Positions 1 to 9,582 of a DNA stretch of 64,000 bases are shown here, in pieces. Numbering within the stretch: position 1 is the stretch's first letter; each line of letters begins with the position of its first letter. The stretch is from Oscillospiraceae bacterium Marseille-Q3528 (GTDB lineage: Bacteria; Bacillota; Clostridia; Lachnospirales; Lachnospiraceae). The position numbers and the translations under genes are program-made. The notes beneath the pieces were generated by a model. It ran no database searches. It had not been told where the DNA came from and saw only the letters and a program-made list of their open reading frames with translations. Location of the stretch: NCBI GenBank assembly GCA_018223385.1, contig JAGTTR010000022.1, positions 17,431-81,430 of the forward strand, written 5' to 3'.

Positions 1-138
1 AATGATGACAGAGGAATTTGTGAACAGATGGATCAGACACTGGAAGAAATGCGGCAGGACGGCACATCCCTGAAGATCATTGGGAAATATCTGGATAATC
101 CCGGGAAGTATCTGGAGGTAGATGATTTTGGATATTAA
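1..138 (+). CDS. C-terminal end of a solute-binding protein (partial)
   Basis: Only the last 45 codons lie in the window, open from base 1 to the TAA at 136-138. The tail has a short helix followed by a D-G-T-x-x-K-I-I-x-K-Y pattern. That pattern is typical of the C-terminus of family 3 (amino-acid type) periplasmic binding proteins, in which a 'DGT' turn precedes the last helix. The function is therefore inferred as an extracellular ligand-binding protein or domain. Its stop codon lies inside the following sensor kinase gene (17-base overlap), which suggests translational coupling and a shared role. Whether it is a stand-alone lipoprotein or part of a larger sensor cannot be seen here. Confidence 0.55.
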   Translation, partial: NDDRGICEQMDQTLEEMRQDGTSLKIIGKYLDNPGKYLEVDDFGY

Positions 139-2308
139 GCAAAGGACGAAAGAAAAACGTTTCTGGCTGGCAGGTGGTCTGCTTGGGGTCTGTGTGGTTG
201 CAGTTGCCATATTTTACTTTTTCCGTGCGGAGAAAAAAGAAACAGAAAAAAGAATGGTGGAAATGGTAAATTATGTCAAGGTCCAGTGCGCAACCTATAT
301 CCGTTATAATGAATCTTCGGAATCCAAAAGTCTCCTCCGTACGATCGAAAATACGAGACAGATGAGCACAAATATTAATATGGAAACAGAAAATGGCGGA
401 CAGTTGAGCCCGGAGTTTCTGAAAGAGAATCTTCAGACCCTGTGGGTAGACGGTATTCTCGTGCTGGATGCAGAGGGAAGGATTGTTACTGCATACAGCA
501 CGGATGCGTCCCTGACGGATGAGATCACAGATTATCTGCGGAGAGATAACATCATGGATTTCACGGGATATGAAGAGAGAACTTACGCGGAACGGATTAA
601 TCGGGCAGATGGGTCACGTATCGACCTTGCAGCCTGTGCCAGAAAAGATGCGCCGGGCATCGTTGCAATTTATTATTATACATCTCCGGAATTTGTCAGA
701 AAATACACGCTGACGATACAGAGCCTTTTGAAGGGCTACAGTATTCAGAAAGACGGAACCGTCATCGTCGCTGATGAGGGGATAGTTGTTGCCAGTAACG
801 ATGAGAGGTTGTTGGGACAGAATACCGCCGACAATGAGATTGTTCAGAAAATAAAGAAGCATACAGACAGCCGGCATATTTTTCATCTGAAGAATGAGGG
901 ATCCGGCGGTTATGGAATTATGTTAAAGCAGAGGGATTATTATATCTATGCGTATTTTCCGGACACAGAGCTATTCCACAACCTGCCGCTGCATTTGACA
1001 GGTGTCATTTCCGTTTATCTCCTGATCCTCAGTCTGTTCCGGTTCGGGGGATACAGGGTCGAGCAGGCACATCAGAAGCAGCAACGGGAAAAAGATGAAA
1101 AATATAAGGAAGAACTCCTGAAAACAGCAAAAAGGGCAGAAGCAGCCAACGAGGCAAAAACCGAGTTCCTCCAGCGGATGAGTCATGATATCCGAACACC
1201 GATCAATGGGATCTGCGGCATGGTCGACGTGGCAGACCATTATGCAAATGATATGGAAAAACAGGCAGAATGCAGGGCAAAGATCAAAGAGGCATCCCAT
1301 CTGTTGCTGGAACTGGTAAATGAGGTCCTGGATATGAGCAAGCTGGAATCGGATGAAATTGTGCTGGAAGCAATCCCATTTGATCTGGGCAGTATTTCTG
1401 AGGAAATATTGGTTGTGGCCGAACAGATGGCGGCCGAACGGAACATTCAGATCGTGCGGGAAGCAAGAGAAGTCACACACTGGCATCTGATCGGAAGTCC
1501 GGGGCATGTGAAACGGATCCTGATGAATATCCTGTCAAATGCAGTGAAATATAACAGGGAAAACGGACGCATCTATATCAGAAGCAGGGAAATCCCTTCG
1601 GAACAGCCGGGAATGACAACCATTGAATTTGTCTGTCGGGATACGGGGATCGGGATGGCAGAAGCGTTCCAGAAACGCATTTTTGAACCGTTTTCACAGG
1701 AAAATACGGGAAGTCGGACAAAATTTGCCGGAACAGGACTGGGGATGCCGATCACAAAAAAACTCGTTGAGAAAATGGGCGGATCCATCACATTTGAAAG
1801 TAAAGAAGGTGAAGGGACTACCTTTGTGATCCGGATTCCGTTTCAGATAGATACTGACAGGAACGACAGGGTGGAAGAGGAAGAAAAAACAGAAGCCTCT
1901 ATCCGTGGCCTGCATATCCTTCTGGTGGAAGATAATGAACTGAATATAGAGATCGCAGAGTTTATTTTGGAAAACAAAGGGGCTGTAGTCACAAAGGCGG
2001 AAAACGGGGAAAAGGCCGTAGAATTTTTCAGAAACTCCGGTATCGGAGAATACGATGCGGTTCTTATGGATATCATGATGCCGGTGATGGATGGGCTGAC
2101 AGCTTCCAAAGCGATACGTGCAATGGACAGGCCGGATGCAAAGATCATTCCGATCATCGCCATGACGGCCAATGCGTTTACGGAAGATAAGATCAAAGCA
2201 TACGAAGCAGGCATGGATGAGCATATCGCAAAGCCGCTGGATCGCGAACAGTTGATAGAAATCGTTGCCAGATTGGCCCGGGAAAAGAAACTTGCGATGG
2301 AACTGTAG
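122..2308 (+). CDS. Hybrid sensor histidine kinase / response regulator
   Basis: A 728-residue membrane sensor. A transmembrane helix at about residues 14-34 is followed by an extracytoplasmic region to about 288 (Cache/PAS-like by size and position) and a second membrane helix at about 289-308. A short coiled coil leads to the HisKA helix with the phosphoacceptor H355 in S-H-D-I-R-T-P. The ATPase domain has the N box near 468-478, D-T-G-I-G-M near 507 and G-T-G-L-G-M near 537. A receiver domain at about 597-715 has acidic residues in V-E-D-N, phosphoacceptor D650 and K704. As a hybrid kinase it should autophosphorylate on H355 and pass phosphate to its own D650, then probably to an Hpt protein; one is encoded at 9583-9939. 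The ATG overlaps the end of the solute-binding protein gene, so that protein may present the ligand. No DNA-binding output domain is present. Confidence 0.9.
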   Translation: MILDIKQRTKEKRFWLAGGLLGVCVVAVAIFYFFRAEKKETEKRMVEMVNYVKVQCATYIRYNESSESKSLLRTIENTRQMSTNINMETENGGQLSPEFLKENLQTLWVDGILVLDAEGRIVTAYSTDASLTDEITDYLRRDNIMDFTGYEERTYAERINRADGSRIDLAACARKDAPGIVAIYYYTSPEFVRKYTLTIQSLLKGYSIQKDGTVIVADEGIVVASNDERLLGQNTADNEIVQKIKKHTDSRHIFHLKNEGSGGYGIMLKQRDYYIYAYFPDTELFHNLPLHLTGVISVYLLILSLFRFGGYRVEQAHQKQQREKDEKYKEELLKTAKRAEAANEAKTEFLQRMSHDIRTPINGICGMVDVADHYANDMEKQAECRAKIKEASHLLLELVNEVLDMSKLESDEIVLEAIPFDLGSISEEILVVAEQMAAERNIQIVREAREVTHWHLIGSPGHVKRILMNILSNAVKYNRENGRIYIRSREIPSEQPGMTTIEFVCRDTGIGMAEAFQKRIFEPFSQENTGSRTKFAGTGLGMPITKKLVEKMGGSITFESKEGEGTTFVIRIPFQIDTDRNDRVEEEEKTEASIRGLHILLVEDNELNIEIAEFILENKGAVVTKAENGEKAVEFFRNSGIGEYDAVLMDIMMPVMDGLTASKAIRAMDRPDAKIIPIIAMTANAFTEDKIKAYEAGMDEHIAKPLDREQLIEIVARLAREKKLAMEL

Positions 2309-2342
2309 ATTTTATGGTAAAATATATGCAGAGGTGAGAAGT

Positions 2343-3482
2343 ATGAAACTGATGCATTTATCGGACCTGCACCTGGGAAAACGGGTGAACGGGTTTTCCA
2401 TGCTGGATGACCAGCGCTATATATTGAAACAGATCATAGACGTGGTGGACGAAGAACAGCCGGATGGGGTGCTGATTGCCGGGGATGTGTATGACAAGCC
2501 GGTGCCGTCGGCGGAGGCGGTGCAGCTGCTGGATGATTTTCTCTGGCAGCTGTCCAGCCGGGGGCAGCAGGTATTCCTCATCAGCGGCAACCACGATTCC
2601 CCGGAGCGGGTGGCCTTTGGCGGGCGGCTCATGGGGCAGAGCGGCATTCACGTTTCGCCGGTCTATGACGGAAATGTGGCGTCGATGATTCTGTCGGATG
2701 CCTGGGGGGAGGTACGGCTGTACCTGCTCCCTTTTTTAAAACCGGCCCATGTGCGGCGGTTTTACGGTGATGAGGAAGAGATTGAAAACTACACGGACGC
2801 TCTGCGGACGGCCATTGCCCACATGGCGGTGGATGAAAGCAAACGCAATGTGCTGCTGACCCATCAGTTTGTCACGGGGGCAGTGCGCAGCGATTCGGAG
2901 GAGGTGTCGGTGGGCGGCACAGACAATGTGGACGGGGCGGTTTTTGACTGCTTTGATTATGTGGCACTGGGGCATATCCACCGACCGCAGAAGGTGGGGC
3001 GGGAGACGGTACGCTACTGCGGATCACCGTTAAAATATTCCTTTTCCGAGGCGGGACATGAGAAATCCGTCTCCATTGTGGAACTGGAAGAAAAGGGGAA
3101 TATCCATGTGCGCACGGTACCGCTGCGGCCCTGCCACGATCTGCGGGAGATCAGGGGAACCTATATGGAAGTGACGTCCCGACCATTTTATGAGGGCATG
3201 GCGCGGGATGATTACTTTCATATTACCCTGACGGATGAAACGGATGTGCCTAATGCCATCGGAAAGCTCCGGGTGATCTACCCGAATCTGATGAAGCTGG
3301 ATTACGACAATGCCCGTACCCGGGGAAGCCTTCAGCCCGCGGCAGTGTGGGATGCGGAAAAGCTGTCACCGATGGAGCTGTTTTCCAGACTTTATGAAAA
3401 ACAGAACCGGCAGCCTATGACCGGGGAGCAGACGGCTTTTGTGCAGGGACTGATAGAGAACATATGGGAGGATGCGCAATGA
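2343..3482 (+). CDS. sbcD: Exonuclease SbcD (Mre11-type nuclease subunit)
   Basis: A 379-residue calcineurin-like phosphoesterase, the nuclease half of the SbcCD complex. This complex opens DNA hairpins and processes double-strand ends using Mn2+. The metal-binding motifs are in the usual order: D8-L-H10, G-D-V-Y-D at 47-51, G-N-H-D at 82-85, H174 in T-H-Q-F and G-H-I-H at 210-213. The C-terminal part matches the SbcD capping region. I chose the ATG at 2343 because GAGGTGAGAAG lies just before it and the family motif D-L-H must sit near the N-terminus; a longer upstream reading has no ribosome-binding site. Its TGA overlaps the ATG of sbcC (ATGA), so the two subunits are translationally coupled. 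Confidence 0.95.
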   Translation: MKLMHLSDLHLGKRVNGFSMLDDQRYILKQIIDVVDEEQPDGVLIAGDVYDKPVPSAEAVQLLDDFLWQLSSRGQQVFLISGNHDSPERVAFGGRLMGQSGIHVSPVYDGNVASMILSDAWGEVRLYLLPFLKPAHVRRFYGDEEEIENYTDALRTAIAHMAVDESKRNVLLTHQFVTGAVRSDSEEVSVGGTDNVDGAVFDCFDYVALGHIHRPQKVGRETVRYCGSPLKYSFSEAGHEKSVSIVELEEKGNIHVRTVPLRPCHDLREIRGTYMEVTSRPFYEGMARDDYFHITLTDETDVPNAIGKLRVIYPNLMKLDYDNARTRGSLQPAAVWDAEKLSPMELFSRLYEKQNRQPMTGEQTAFVQGLIENIWEDAQ

Positions 3483-6328
3483 GACCACTTCGATTAACCA
3501 TGTCTGCCTTCGGCCCCTATGCAGGGAAAACAGAGCTTTCCTTGGAGCAGCTGGGTACCCGGGGGCTGTATCTTGTTACCGGGGATACCGGTGCCGGGAA
3601 AACGACGATTTTCGATGCCATCACCTTTGCCCTGTTCGGGGAGGCCAGCGGGGACAGCCGCACGGCAGATATGCTGCGCTCCAAATATGCAGATGCCGGA
3701 ACACCCACGCTGGTGGAGCTGGTGTTTGTTTATGCAGGGAAAACTTATAAGGTGCGGCGCAGCCCGGAGTATGAACGCCCGGCAAAACGGGGGGATAAGC
3801 TGGTAACCCAAAAGGCGGAAGCCGAGCTTACATTGCCGGATGGCCGTGTCATGACCGGACTGAAGGATGTGGATGCCCGGGTGCAGGATATTCTGGGAGT
3901 GACAAGAAAGCAGTTTTCCAGGATTGCCATGATCGCCCAGGGAGAATTTCGGCGGTTATTGCAGGCAAATACGAAAGAACGCATGGAAATCTTTCGGGGG
4001 ATTTTTAAAACAGAAGGGTATGCCACGCTGCAGCAGCAGTTGAAAAACGAGGCGTCCAGATCCAGAGAGCATTGCGCCGCGCTGCAGCAGAGTGTGCAGC
4101 AATATGTGTCGGGGCTTCGGTGTGAAGCGGAGGATCCGCTGGCTTCCCGGGTGGAACTGGCCAGAGAAGGGAGGCTTCCTTCGGATGAAATTTTACCGCT
4201 GCTGGAGCAGTTATTGGCACAGGATGAACAGGCAGCGGTGGCGCTGGAGGAAAGCCTGAACCGGACAGAGCAGCAGCTGGACGCGGTGGGACAGAAGCTG
4301 CGGGATGCGGCTGCTCGGGCAGAGCGGGAAAGCCAGAAAAAGGCCGTGCAGGAGAACCTCGAACAGGCAGAACAACGGCAGCAGGCCGTGCAGTCCACTG
4401 CGCAGGAGGCGCAGGCGCTTCTTCCCCAGGCGGAGGAGGCAAAGCGGCAGAAGGTGATCCTGGAACAGCAGCTGCCACGGTATGAAGAGCTGGAACAGAA
4501 ACAGGCAGATCTGCGGCAGACCAATCAGGCGATACAACGCAGAGAAAAAGAATTGTCGGATACGAAGAACCGGCTTTCCACACTGGCAGAAGAACTGACT
4601 GTCATGCAGACAGAGGCAGGGAGCCTGGGGGATGTATCCGTGGCTCTGGCAGAGGCCAGGCACCGGGAAGAACAGCTGCACCTTCAAAAAACAACCATTC
4701 AAAATCTGCAGCGGCAGCTGACGGATTACGGGAAACTGCTGGACAGACTGGCCCGGGCGCAGGAGGCGTATGTGGCAGCCCGGGAAACGGCAGAGCAGCG
4801 GCAGGCAGAGTATGTCCACAAGAACCGGGCGTTTCTGGATGCCCAGGCGGGCATTCTGGCCCGGGATCTGACGGAAGGGCAGCCATGCCCGGTGTGCGGA
4901 TCCCTCCATCATCCGGTGCTGGCAGAGGCGTCGGCAGAGGCGCCGGATCAGGCGGCGGTGGAACTGGCGAAACAGGCGGCAGATCAGGCAAGCCAGGAGA
5001 CCAGCGAGAAAAGTGCAGCAGCGGCAGCGCTGCGGGGACAGCAGGAAAGCCAGGAGGCAGCTCTTGTGGAGGCACTGCGGGTGCAGTTTGCAAAAGCAGG
5101 AGAGGAAGAGTTACAGACGATAGATCCCCGGAAACAGGAAAGGCCGAATGTGTTGATTGTTCTGGCGTTGGGTGTGCCGATGGATGTTCTTCAACAGCAG
5201 AAACATTTGACGTATCTGATACGAACAGCGGACGACCAACTGCGCACGCTGTCAGACCAGTTGAAAACACTGGAGAAAAAGCAGCAGCGCCGCCGGTCCC
5301 TGGACAAAACCATTCCTGAAAAGCTGGAAAAACAGAAGCAGACAACGGACGAGCTACAGGCTTTGGAGAAAACGCTTGCCGGGGAAACTGCCCGGCGGGA
5401 TGCACTGCAGACACAGATCCGCCAGCTGACGGAGCAGCTGCCCTTCGAAGACCGGAAAACGGTGGAAGAGCACATACAGAAGCTGGTGCAGAAGGCGCAG
5501 GAGGTCGAGAAGCAAAATGAGGCTGCCCGACAGGCACTGGAGGATGTGCAAAAGCAGATCGAAGGGTTACAGGGACAGAAAAAAACACTGGAAGAGCAGC
5601 TTCTGGCGCTGCCAGTCTGTGACGTGGAGGCGTTACAGGCAGAGCAGGAAGCTGCACAGCAGAAAAGAAGCCAGCTTACGGAAAAACAGCGGCAGCTTGC
5701 TGTGTATCAGAACAACCATCGGTCCGTGCGGGACAATTTTTCCAAGCAGTCCCAGGCGCTGACGGCGGCGGAGCACCGCTATCAGTGGGTGAAAGCACTG
5801 TATGAGACCGCCAGCGGCACCATCAGCGGCAAAGAAAAGATCACACTGGAAACATACATCCAGACCACCTATTTTGACCGCATCCTGAACCGGGCCAACG
5901 TCAGGCTCATGGTCATGTCCGATGGACAGTATGAGCTGAAACGGCGGGAACTCCCCGGCAATCGAAAATCCCAGAGCGGCCTGGATCTGGACGTCATCGA
6001 TCATTACAACGGCAGCGAGCGCAGCGCCGATACCCTGTCCGGCGGAGAGGCCTTTCTGGCGTCTCTGGCGCTGGCACTGGGGCTTTCCGATGAAGTACAG
6101 GCATCTGCAGGCGGTATCCGGCTGGACACTCTGTTCGTGGATGAGGGCTTTGGCTCTTTGAGTGAAAATGCGCTGGAGCTGGCCATGAAAGCCCTGACCG
6201 GGCTGTCCGAGGGCAACCGGCTGGTGGGCATCATTTCTCATGTGTCGGAGCTGAAAGAGCGCATCGACCGGCAGATCGTTGTCACGAAAGACCGCACCGG
6301 GGGCAGCCGGGCGGAGATCATCAAATAA
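3479..6328 (+). CDS. sbcC: Exonuclease SbcC (Rad50-type ATPase subunit)
   Basis: A 949-residue SMC-like ATPase that partners SbcD. The N-terminal Walker A G-D-T-G-A-G-K-T-T is at about 35-43. Long Gln/Glu/Ala-rich coiled-coil arms flank a zinc hook C-P-V-C at about 470-473. The ABC signature L-S-G-G-E is near 853 and the Walker B plus catalytic Glu (F-V-D-E-G) near 886. The length is slightly below the E. coli protein (about 1050). The start at 3479 is fixed by the ATGA overlap with sbcD. One oddity is a hydrophobic stretch (about residues 554-576, encoded near 5140-5205) that interrupts the coiled-coil pattern of the returning arm. The frame stays open and no alternative frame is better, so it is probably natural. 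Confidence 0.93.
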   Translation: MRPLRLTMSAFGPYAGKTELSLEQLGTRGLYLVTGDTGAGKTTIFDAITFALFGEASGDSRTADMLRSKYADAGTPTLVELVFVYAGKTYKVRRSPEYERPAKRGDKLVTQKAEAELTLPDGRVMTGLKDVDARVQDILGVTRKQFSRIAMIAQGEFRRLLQANTKERMEIFRGIFKTEGYATLQQQLKNEASRSREHCAALQQSVQQYVSGLRCEAEDPLASRVELAREGRLPSDEILPLLEQLLAQDEQAAVALEESLNRTEQQLDAVGQKLRDAAARAERESQKKAVQENLEQAEQRQQAVQSTAQEAQALLPQAEEAKRQKVILEQQLPRYEELEQKQADLRQTNQAIQRREKELSDTKNRLSTLAEELTVMQTEAGSLGDVSVALAEARHREEQLHLQKTTIQNLQRQLTDYGKLLDRLARAQEAYVAARETAEQRQAEYVHKNRAFLDAQAGILARDLTEGQPCPVCGSLHHPVLAEASAEAPDQAAVELAKQAADQASQETSEKSAAAAALRGQQESQEAALVEALRVQFAKAGEEELQTIDPRKQERPNVLIVLALGVPMDVLQQQKHLTYLIRTADDQLRTLSDQLKTLEKKQQRRRSLDKTIPEKLEKQKQTTDELQALEKTLAGETARRDALQTQIRQLTEQLPFEDRKTVEEHIQKLVQKAQEVEKQNEAARQALEDVQKQIEGLQGQKKTLEEQLLALPVCDVEALQAEQEAAQQKRSQLTEKQRQLAVYQNNHRSVRDNFSKQSQALTAAEHRYQWVKALYETASGTISGKEKITLETYIQTTYFDRILNRANVRLMVMSDGQYELKRRELPGNRKSQSGLDLDVIDHYNGSERSADTLSGGEAFLASLALALGLSDEVQASAGGIRLDTLFVDEGFGSLSENALELAMKALTGLSEGNRLVGIISHVSELKERIDRQIVVTKDRTGGSRAEIIK

Positions 6329-6345
6329 CAGAAGGAGTTGCTTGT

Positions 6346-7518
6346 ATGGATTTTTATAAACGTGCACAGGAATTAAAGGAAGAGACCATCGCAGACCGGC
6401 GGTATCTGCACACCCACGCGGAGGACGGCCTGGAGCTGCCTCAGACGAAGGCTTATGTGATGGAGCGGCTACGGGCTTACGGGCTGGAACCGAAGGACTG
6501 CGGCCACGGGGTGACGGCGACGCTGGGAGGCGGCCAGCCAGTGCTGCTTTTGCGGGCGGATATGGATGCGCTGCCCATGCCGGAGGAGAGCGGGGAGCCT
6601 TTCGCCTGCCCCACAGGGGAGGACGCCCACGCCTGCGGCCATGATTTTCACGCGGCCATGCTGCTGACGGCGGCGCGGATGTTAAAGGAACAGGAAGGGA
6701 TGTTAAAGGGAACGGTGAAATTCATGTTCCAGCCGGCGGAGGAGACGTTCCAGGGCAGCCGGGATATGATCGCAAACGGCATTCTGGAGGAGCCGCATGT
6801 GGATGCGGCGCTGGCCTACCATGTGTCCCCGGGGCGGATGCCGGTGGGGCTGTTTATGTACAATGCGGGCGGCACCATGATGTATTCGGTGGACGGTTTT
6901 CGGATCACGATCACAGGGAGAGGCTGTCACGGCGCTTATCCTCAGGCAGGGATCGATCCCATCAACATCGGGGTGCATGTGCATCTGGCGCTGCAGGAGC
7001 TGATCGCCAGAGAGTGTGATCCGTCCCATGCGTGTGTGCTGACAGTGGGCCAGTTTCATGCGGGTACGGCAGCCAACATCATCCCCCAGACGGCGGTGCT
7101 GGAGGGAACGATCCGCACCAATGAGAAGCAGGCGCGGGAGCTGCTGGTGCGCAGGATGAAGGAGGTGGCGGAGCGTACCGCTGCGGTGTACGGCGGAACG
7201 GCCAGCATCGAGATGCTCTCGGAGGTGCCGCCGCTGATCTGCGACCAGGCCATGACGGAGGAAATCGTTTCTTATATGAAGGAGCTGGATATCCCGGGAC
7301 TGACGCCGTATCCGGGGGTGTCTGCCAGTGCGTCCGAGGATTTTGCCGTGATCGCGGAGCGGGTGCCGTCGGTGTTCATGTATCTGTCTGCGGGTTACCT
7401 GGACGAGCGGGGCGATTATCCGGCCCACCATCCAAAGGTGCAGTTCAATGAGGAGGTGTGCCCCATCGGGGCTGCCTGCCTGGCGCACTGCGCGGTGCGC
7501 TGGCTGGAAGAACGGTGA
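6346..7518 (+). CDS. M20D-family metal-dependent amidohydrolase
   Basis: A 390-residue peptidase-family M20, subfamily D enzyme. This group includes hippurate hydrolases, N-acetyl-L,L-diaminopimelate deacetylases and IAA-amino-acid hydrolases. The metal site is visible: the L-R-A-D-M-D-A motif near 69-75, C97-x-H99 in A-C-G-H-D, the E-E pair near 131-132 in Q-P-A-E-E-T, a histidine in Y-H-V-S-P near 159 and a C-terminal S-A-S-E-D-F motif. An AGAAGGAG site lies 6-8 bases before the ATG. It follows sbcC by 17 bases and is probably co-transcribed. The substrate cannot be told from sequence. A role in diaminopimelate synthesis is possible because dapA and dapB are elsewhere in the window, but subfamily members with other N-acyl amino-acid substrates look alike. 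Confidence 0.88.
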   Translation: MDFYKRAQELKEETIADRRYLHTHAEDGLELPQTKAYVMERLRAYGLEPKDCGHGVTATLGGGQPVLLLRADMDALPMPEESGEPFACPTGEDAHACGHDFHAAMLLTAARMLKEQEGMLKGTVKFMFQPAEETFQGSRDMIANGILEEPHVDAALAYHVSPGRMPVGLFMYNAGGTMMYSVDGFRITITGRGCHGAYPQAGIDPINIGVHVHLALQELIARECDPSHACVLTVGQFHAGTAANIIPQTAVLEGTIRTNEKQARELLVRRMKEVAERTAAVYGGTASIEMLSEVPPLICDQAMTEEIVSYMKELDIPGLTPYPGVSASASEDFAVIAERVPSVFMYLSAGYLDERGDYPAHHPKVQFNEEVCPIGAACLAHCAVRWLEER

Positions 7519-7580
7519 GGGGCTCCATGACTCCATGAAAAAATAGTGAAAGAAAGCATTAATATCTGCACGATAAAACG

Positions 7581-7609
7581 TGGACAAAGGTTTGTAATGT
7601 GAGTATAAT
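7581..7609 (+). promoter_or_regulatory. Promoter of the GGDEF/HD-GYP gene
   Basis: TGGACA at 7581-7586, a 17-base spacer and a consensus TATAAT at 7604-7609. It lies about 57 bases before the ATG of the c-di-GMP enzyme gene and separates it from the M20 gene upstream. Confidence 0.7.
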
Positions 7610-7665
7610 CAGAGCTGGATACTTGAAAAGCTGATGAATAGATATAGATAAGGAAATACAGACAA

Positions 7666-9567
7666 ATGGAATCACAGATAAAGATGACAATGGAGGAATT
7701 ACAGCAGGAGAAGGCAAATCTGGAGAAGTTTTTCACAGAGGTACGGGTTTTGAAGGGGGCAGTGCTGGAAGCAGAAGAGGACAGAGACGGGATTGCATAT
7801 AAGGCGCTGAAGAATCGGTCCGGATGGAGCGGCCTGGAGCAGAGGGGCACAGTGACCTGTCAGGTGCTTGCAAGATATGTGGAGGTGGACGGCGAACCGT
7901 ATGTGCTGGAGATGTTCGGTGAGCTGGATGAGAATCCACAGCTGTATACCGGTGGCGCGGATACGTTGGAGATCTTTATGGAGAATTACAATGAGCGCCT
8001 GTACACAGATGCGCTGACCGGTGTTTATAACCGCCGGTATTATGAGGACGAGATCAAGCTGCTGAAGATCCGCGGGGGGATCGCAGTCATTGATCTGGAT
8101 GATTTTAAGCTGTACAATGATCTGTACGGCCATCATGCCGGGGACATGGCGCTCTGTGCGGCTACCCAGGCGATCCTCGAATGCGTCCGCAAGTCGGATA
8201 TCCTGATCCGCTACGGCGGCGATGAATTCCTTTTGATTTTGCCGGATATGTCGGCGGAATACTTTGATAAGAAACTGGAGCAGATCCATCAGAAGATCTG
8301 CAGTACAAAGGTCAGAGATTTCAATAGGCTCCAGCTGGCAGCCAGCATTGGCGGGGTCCTCGAGACAGACCATCCGGTGGAGGAGGCTGTGGAGCGGGCG
8401 GACCGGCTCATGTATCAGGCGAAAAACCGGAAAAATGCGGTGGTGACGGAGAAAAATAAGGATGGTATCATCTCGGAAATCAATGAGCTGGAAGAGAAAG
8501 CGGAAGAGGATGTGTGTAAGCAGATCGTTCTCATTGTGGATGATTCTGATTTCAACCGGGCATTGCTGGGGGAGATGCTGCGCAAGGATTTTTCTATTAT
8601 GGAAGCGTCTTCCGGCGAGGCATGTCTGGAAGCGCTGCAGCAGTATGGCACCGGCATTTCCCTTGTGCTGCTGGATATCGTCATGCCCGGCATGGACGGT
8701 TTCGGCGTGCTGAATGTGATGAATTCCCGTCACTGGATCGATGATATTCCGGTCATCATGATTTCCAGTGAGGATTCCGCCCAGCACATCCGGCGGGCGT
8801 ATGACATGGGCGTATCGGACTACATCAGCCGTCCCTTTGACGCGGAGGTCGTATACCGGCGTGTATTTAACACCATCAAGCTATATGCAAGACAGCGGCG
8901 GCTGACTGCTATCGTTTCCGACCAGATCAACCAGAAAGAGAAGAACTTCCAGATGATGGTTTCCATCCTGAGCCACATTGTAGAGTTTCGTAATGGGGAA
9001 AGTGGTCTGCATGTACAGCATATTCATATTCTGACGGAGATGCTGCTTGCACGGCTTGTGCAGAAGACGGATGCCTATCCGCTGTCCTGGTCGGAACAGT
9101 ATGTCATTGCCATCGGTTCAGCACTGCATGATATCGGCAAGATCGGTATTGATGAGAAGATTCTGAATAAGCCGGACAAGCTGACTGCCGAGGAGTTTGA
9201 GATCATGAAATCCCACACGCTGATCGGTGCGGCCATGCTGAATGACCTGAGTACATACAAGGATGAGCTTCTGCTGAAGGTGGCTTACCAGATCTGCCGC
9301 TGGCATCATGAACGGTATGACGGCGGCGGTTATCCGGATGGGCTGAAGGGAGAAGAGATTCCCATTTCCGCCCAGGTAGTGGCGCTGGCAGATGTGTACG
9401 ATGCTCTGGTGAGCAAGCGGGTATACAAGCCTGCTTTTTCCCATGAAAAAGCGCTGGAGATGATCATGAACGGTGAGTGCGGTGCTTTTAATCCGATTTT
9501 GCTGGAATGCCTGAAGGACATCAGTAAAGAGATCAGGATACGCTATGAGAATGATGAGATGAAATAA
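7666..9567 (+). CDS. Diguanylate cyclase - receiver - HD-GYP phosphodiesterase protein
   Basis: A 633-residue cytoplasmic protein with both arms of cyclic-di-GMP turnover. After an N-terminal region of about 110 residues (possibly sensory), a GGDEF domain spans about 112-260. It has an intact G-G-D-E-F at 184-188 and a product-inhibition I-site R-K-S-D at 175-178, five residues upstream as in active cyclases. A receiver domain at about 286-402 has V-D-D near 290-293 and phosphoacceptor D337. The usual switch lysine is replaced by arginine (S-R389-P). An HD-GYP domain at about 430-625 has H488-D489, the H-H pair near 547 and G-G-Y-P-D-G-L near 554-560. It makes and degrades c-di-GMP in one chain, and the receiver probably sets the balance. 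The Hpt gene follows after 15 bases. Confidence 0.92.
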   Translation: MESQIKMTMEELQQEKANLEKFFTEVRVLKGAVLEAEEDRDGIAYKALKNRSGWSGLEQRGTVTCQVLARYVEVDGEPYVLEMFGELDENPQLYTGGADTLEIFMENYNERLYTDALTGVYNRRYYEDEIKLLKIRGGIAVIDLDDFKLYNDLYGHHAGDMALCAATQAILECVRKSDILIRYGGDEFLLILPDMSAEYFDKKLEQIHQKICSTKVRDFNRLQLAASIGGVLETDHPVEEAVERADRLMYQAKNRKNAVVTEKNKDGIISEINELEEKAEEDVCKQIVLIVDDSDFNRALLGEMLRKDFSIMEASSGEACLEALQQYGTGISLVLLDIVMPGMDGFGVLNVMNSRHWIDDIPVIMISSEDSAQHIRRAYDMGVSDYISRPFDAEVVYRRVFNTIKLYARQRRLTAIVSDQINQKEKNFQMMVSILSHIVEFRNGESGLHVQHIHILTEMLLARLVQKTDAYPLSWSEQYVIAIGSALHDIGKIGIDEKILNKPDKLTAEEFEIMKSHTLIGAAMLNDLSTYKDELLLKVAYQICRWHHERYDGGGYPDGLKGEEIPISAQVVALADVYDALVSKRVYKPAFSHEKALEMIMNGECGAFNPILLECLKDISKEIRIRYENDEMK

Positions 9568-9582
9568 TGGGGGAGAATGACA

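Noticed and set aside
4602..5657. Proline-rich minus-strand frame opposite sbcC
   Set aside because: The Pro/Ala/Ser composition is the antisense reading of the Gln/Ala/Glu coiled-coil codons.
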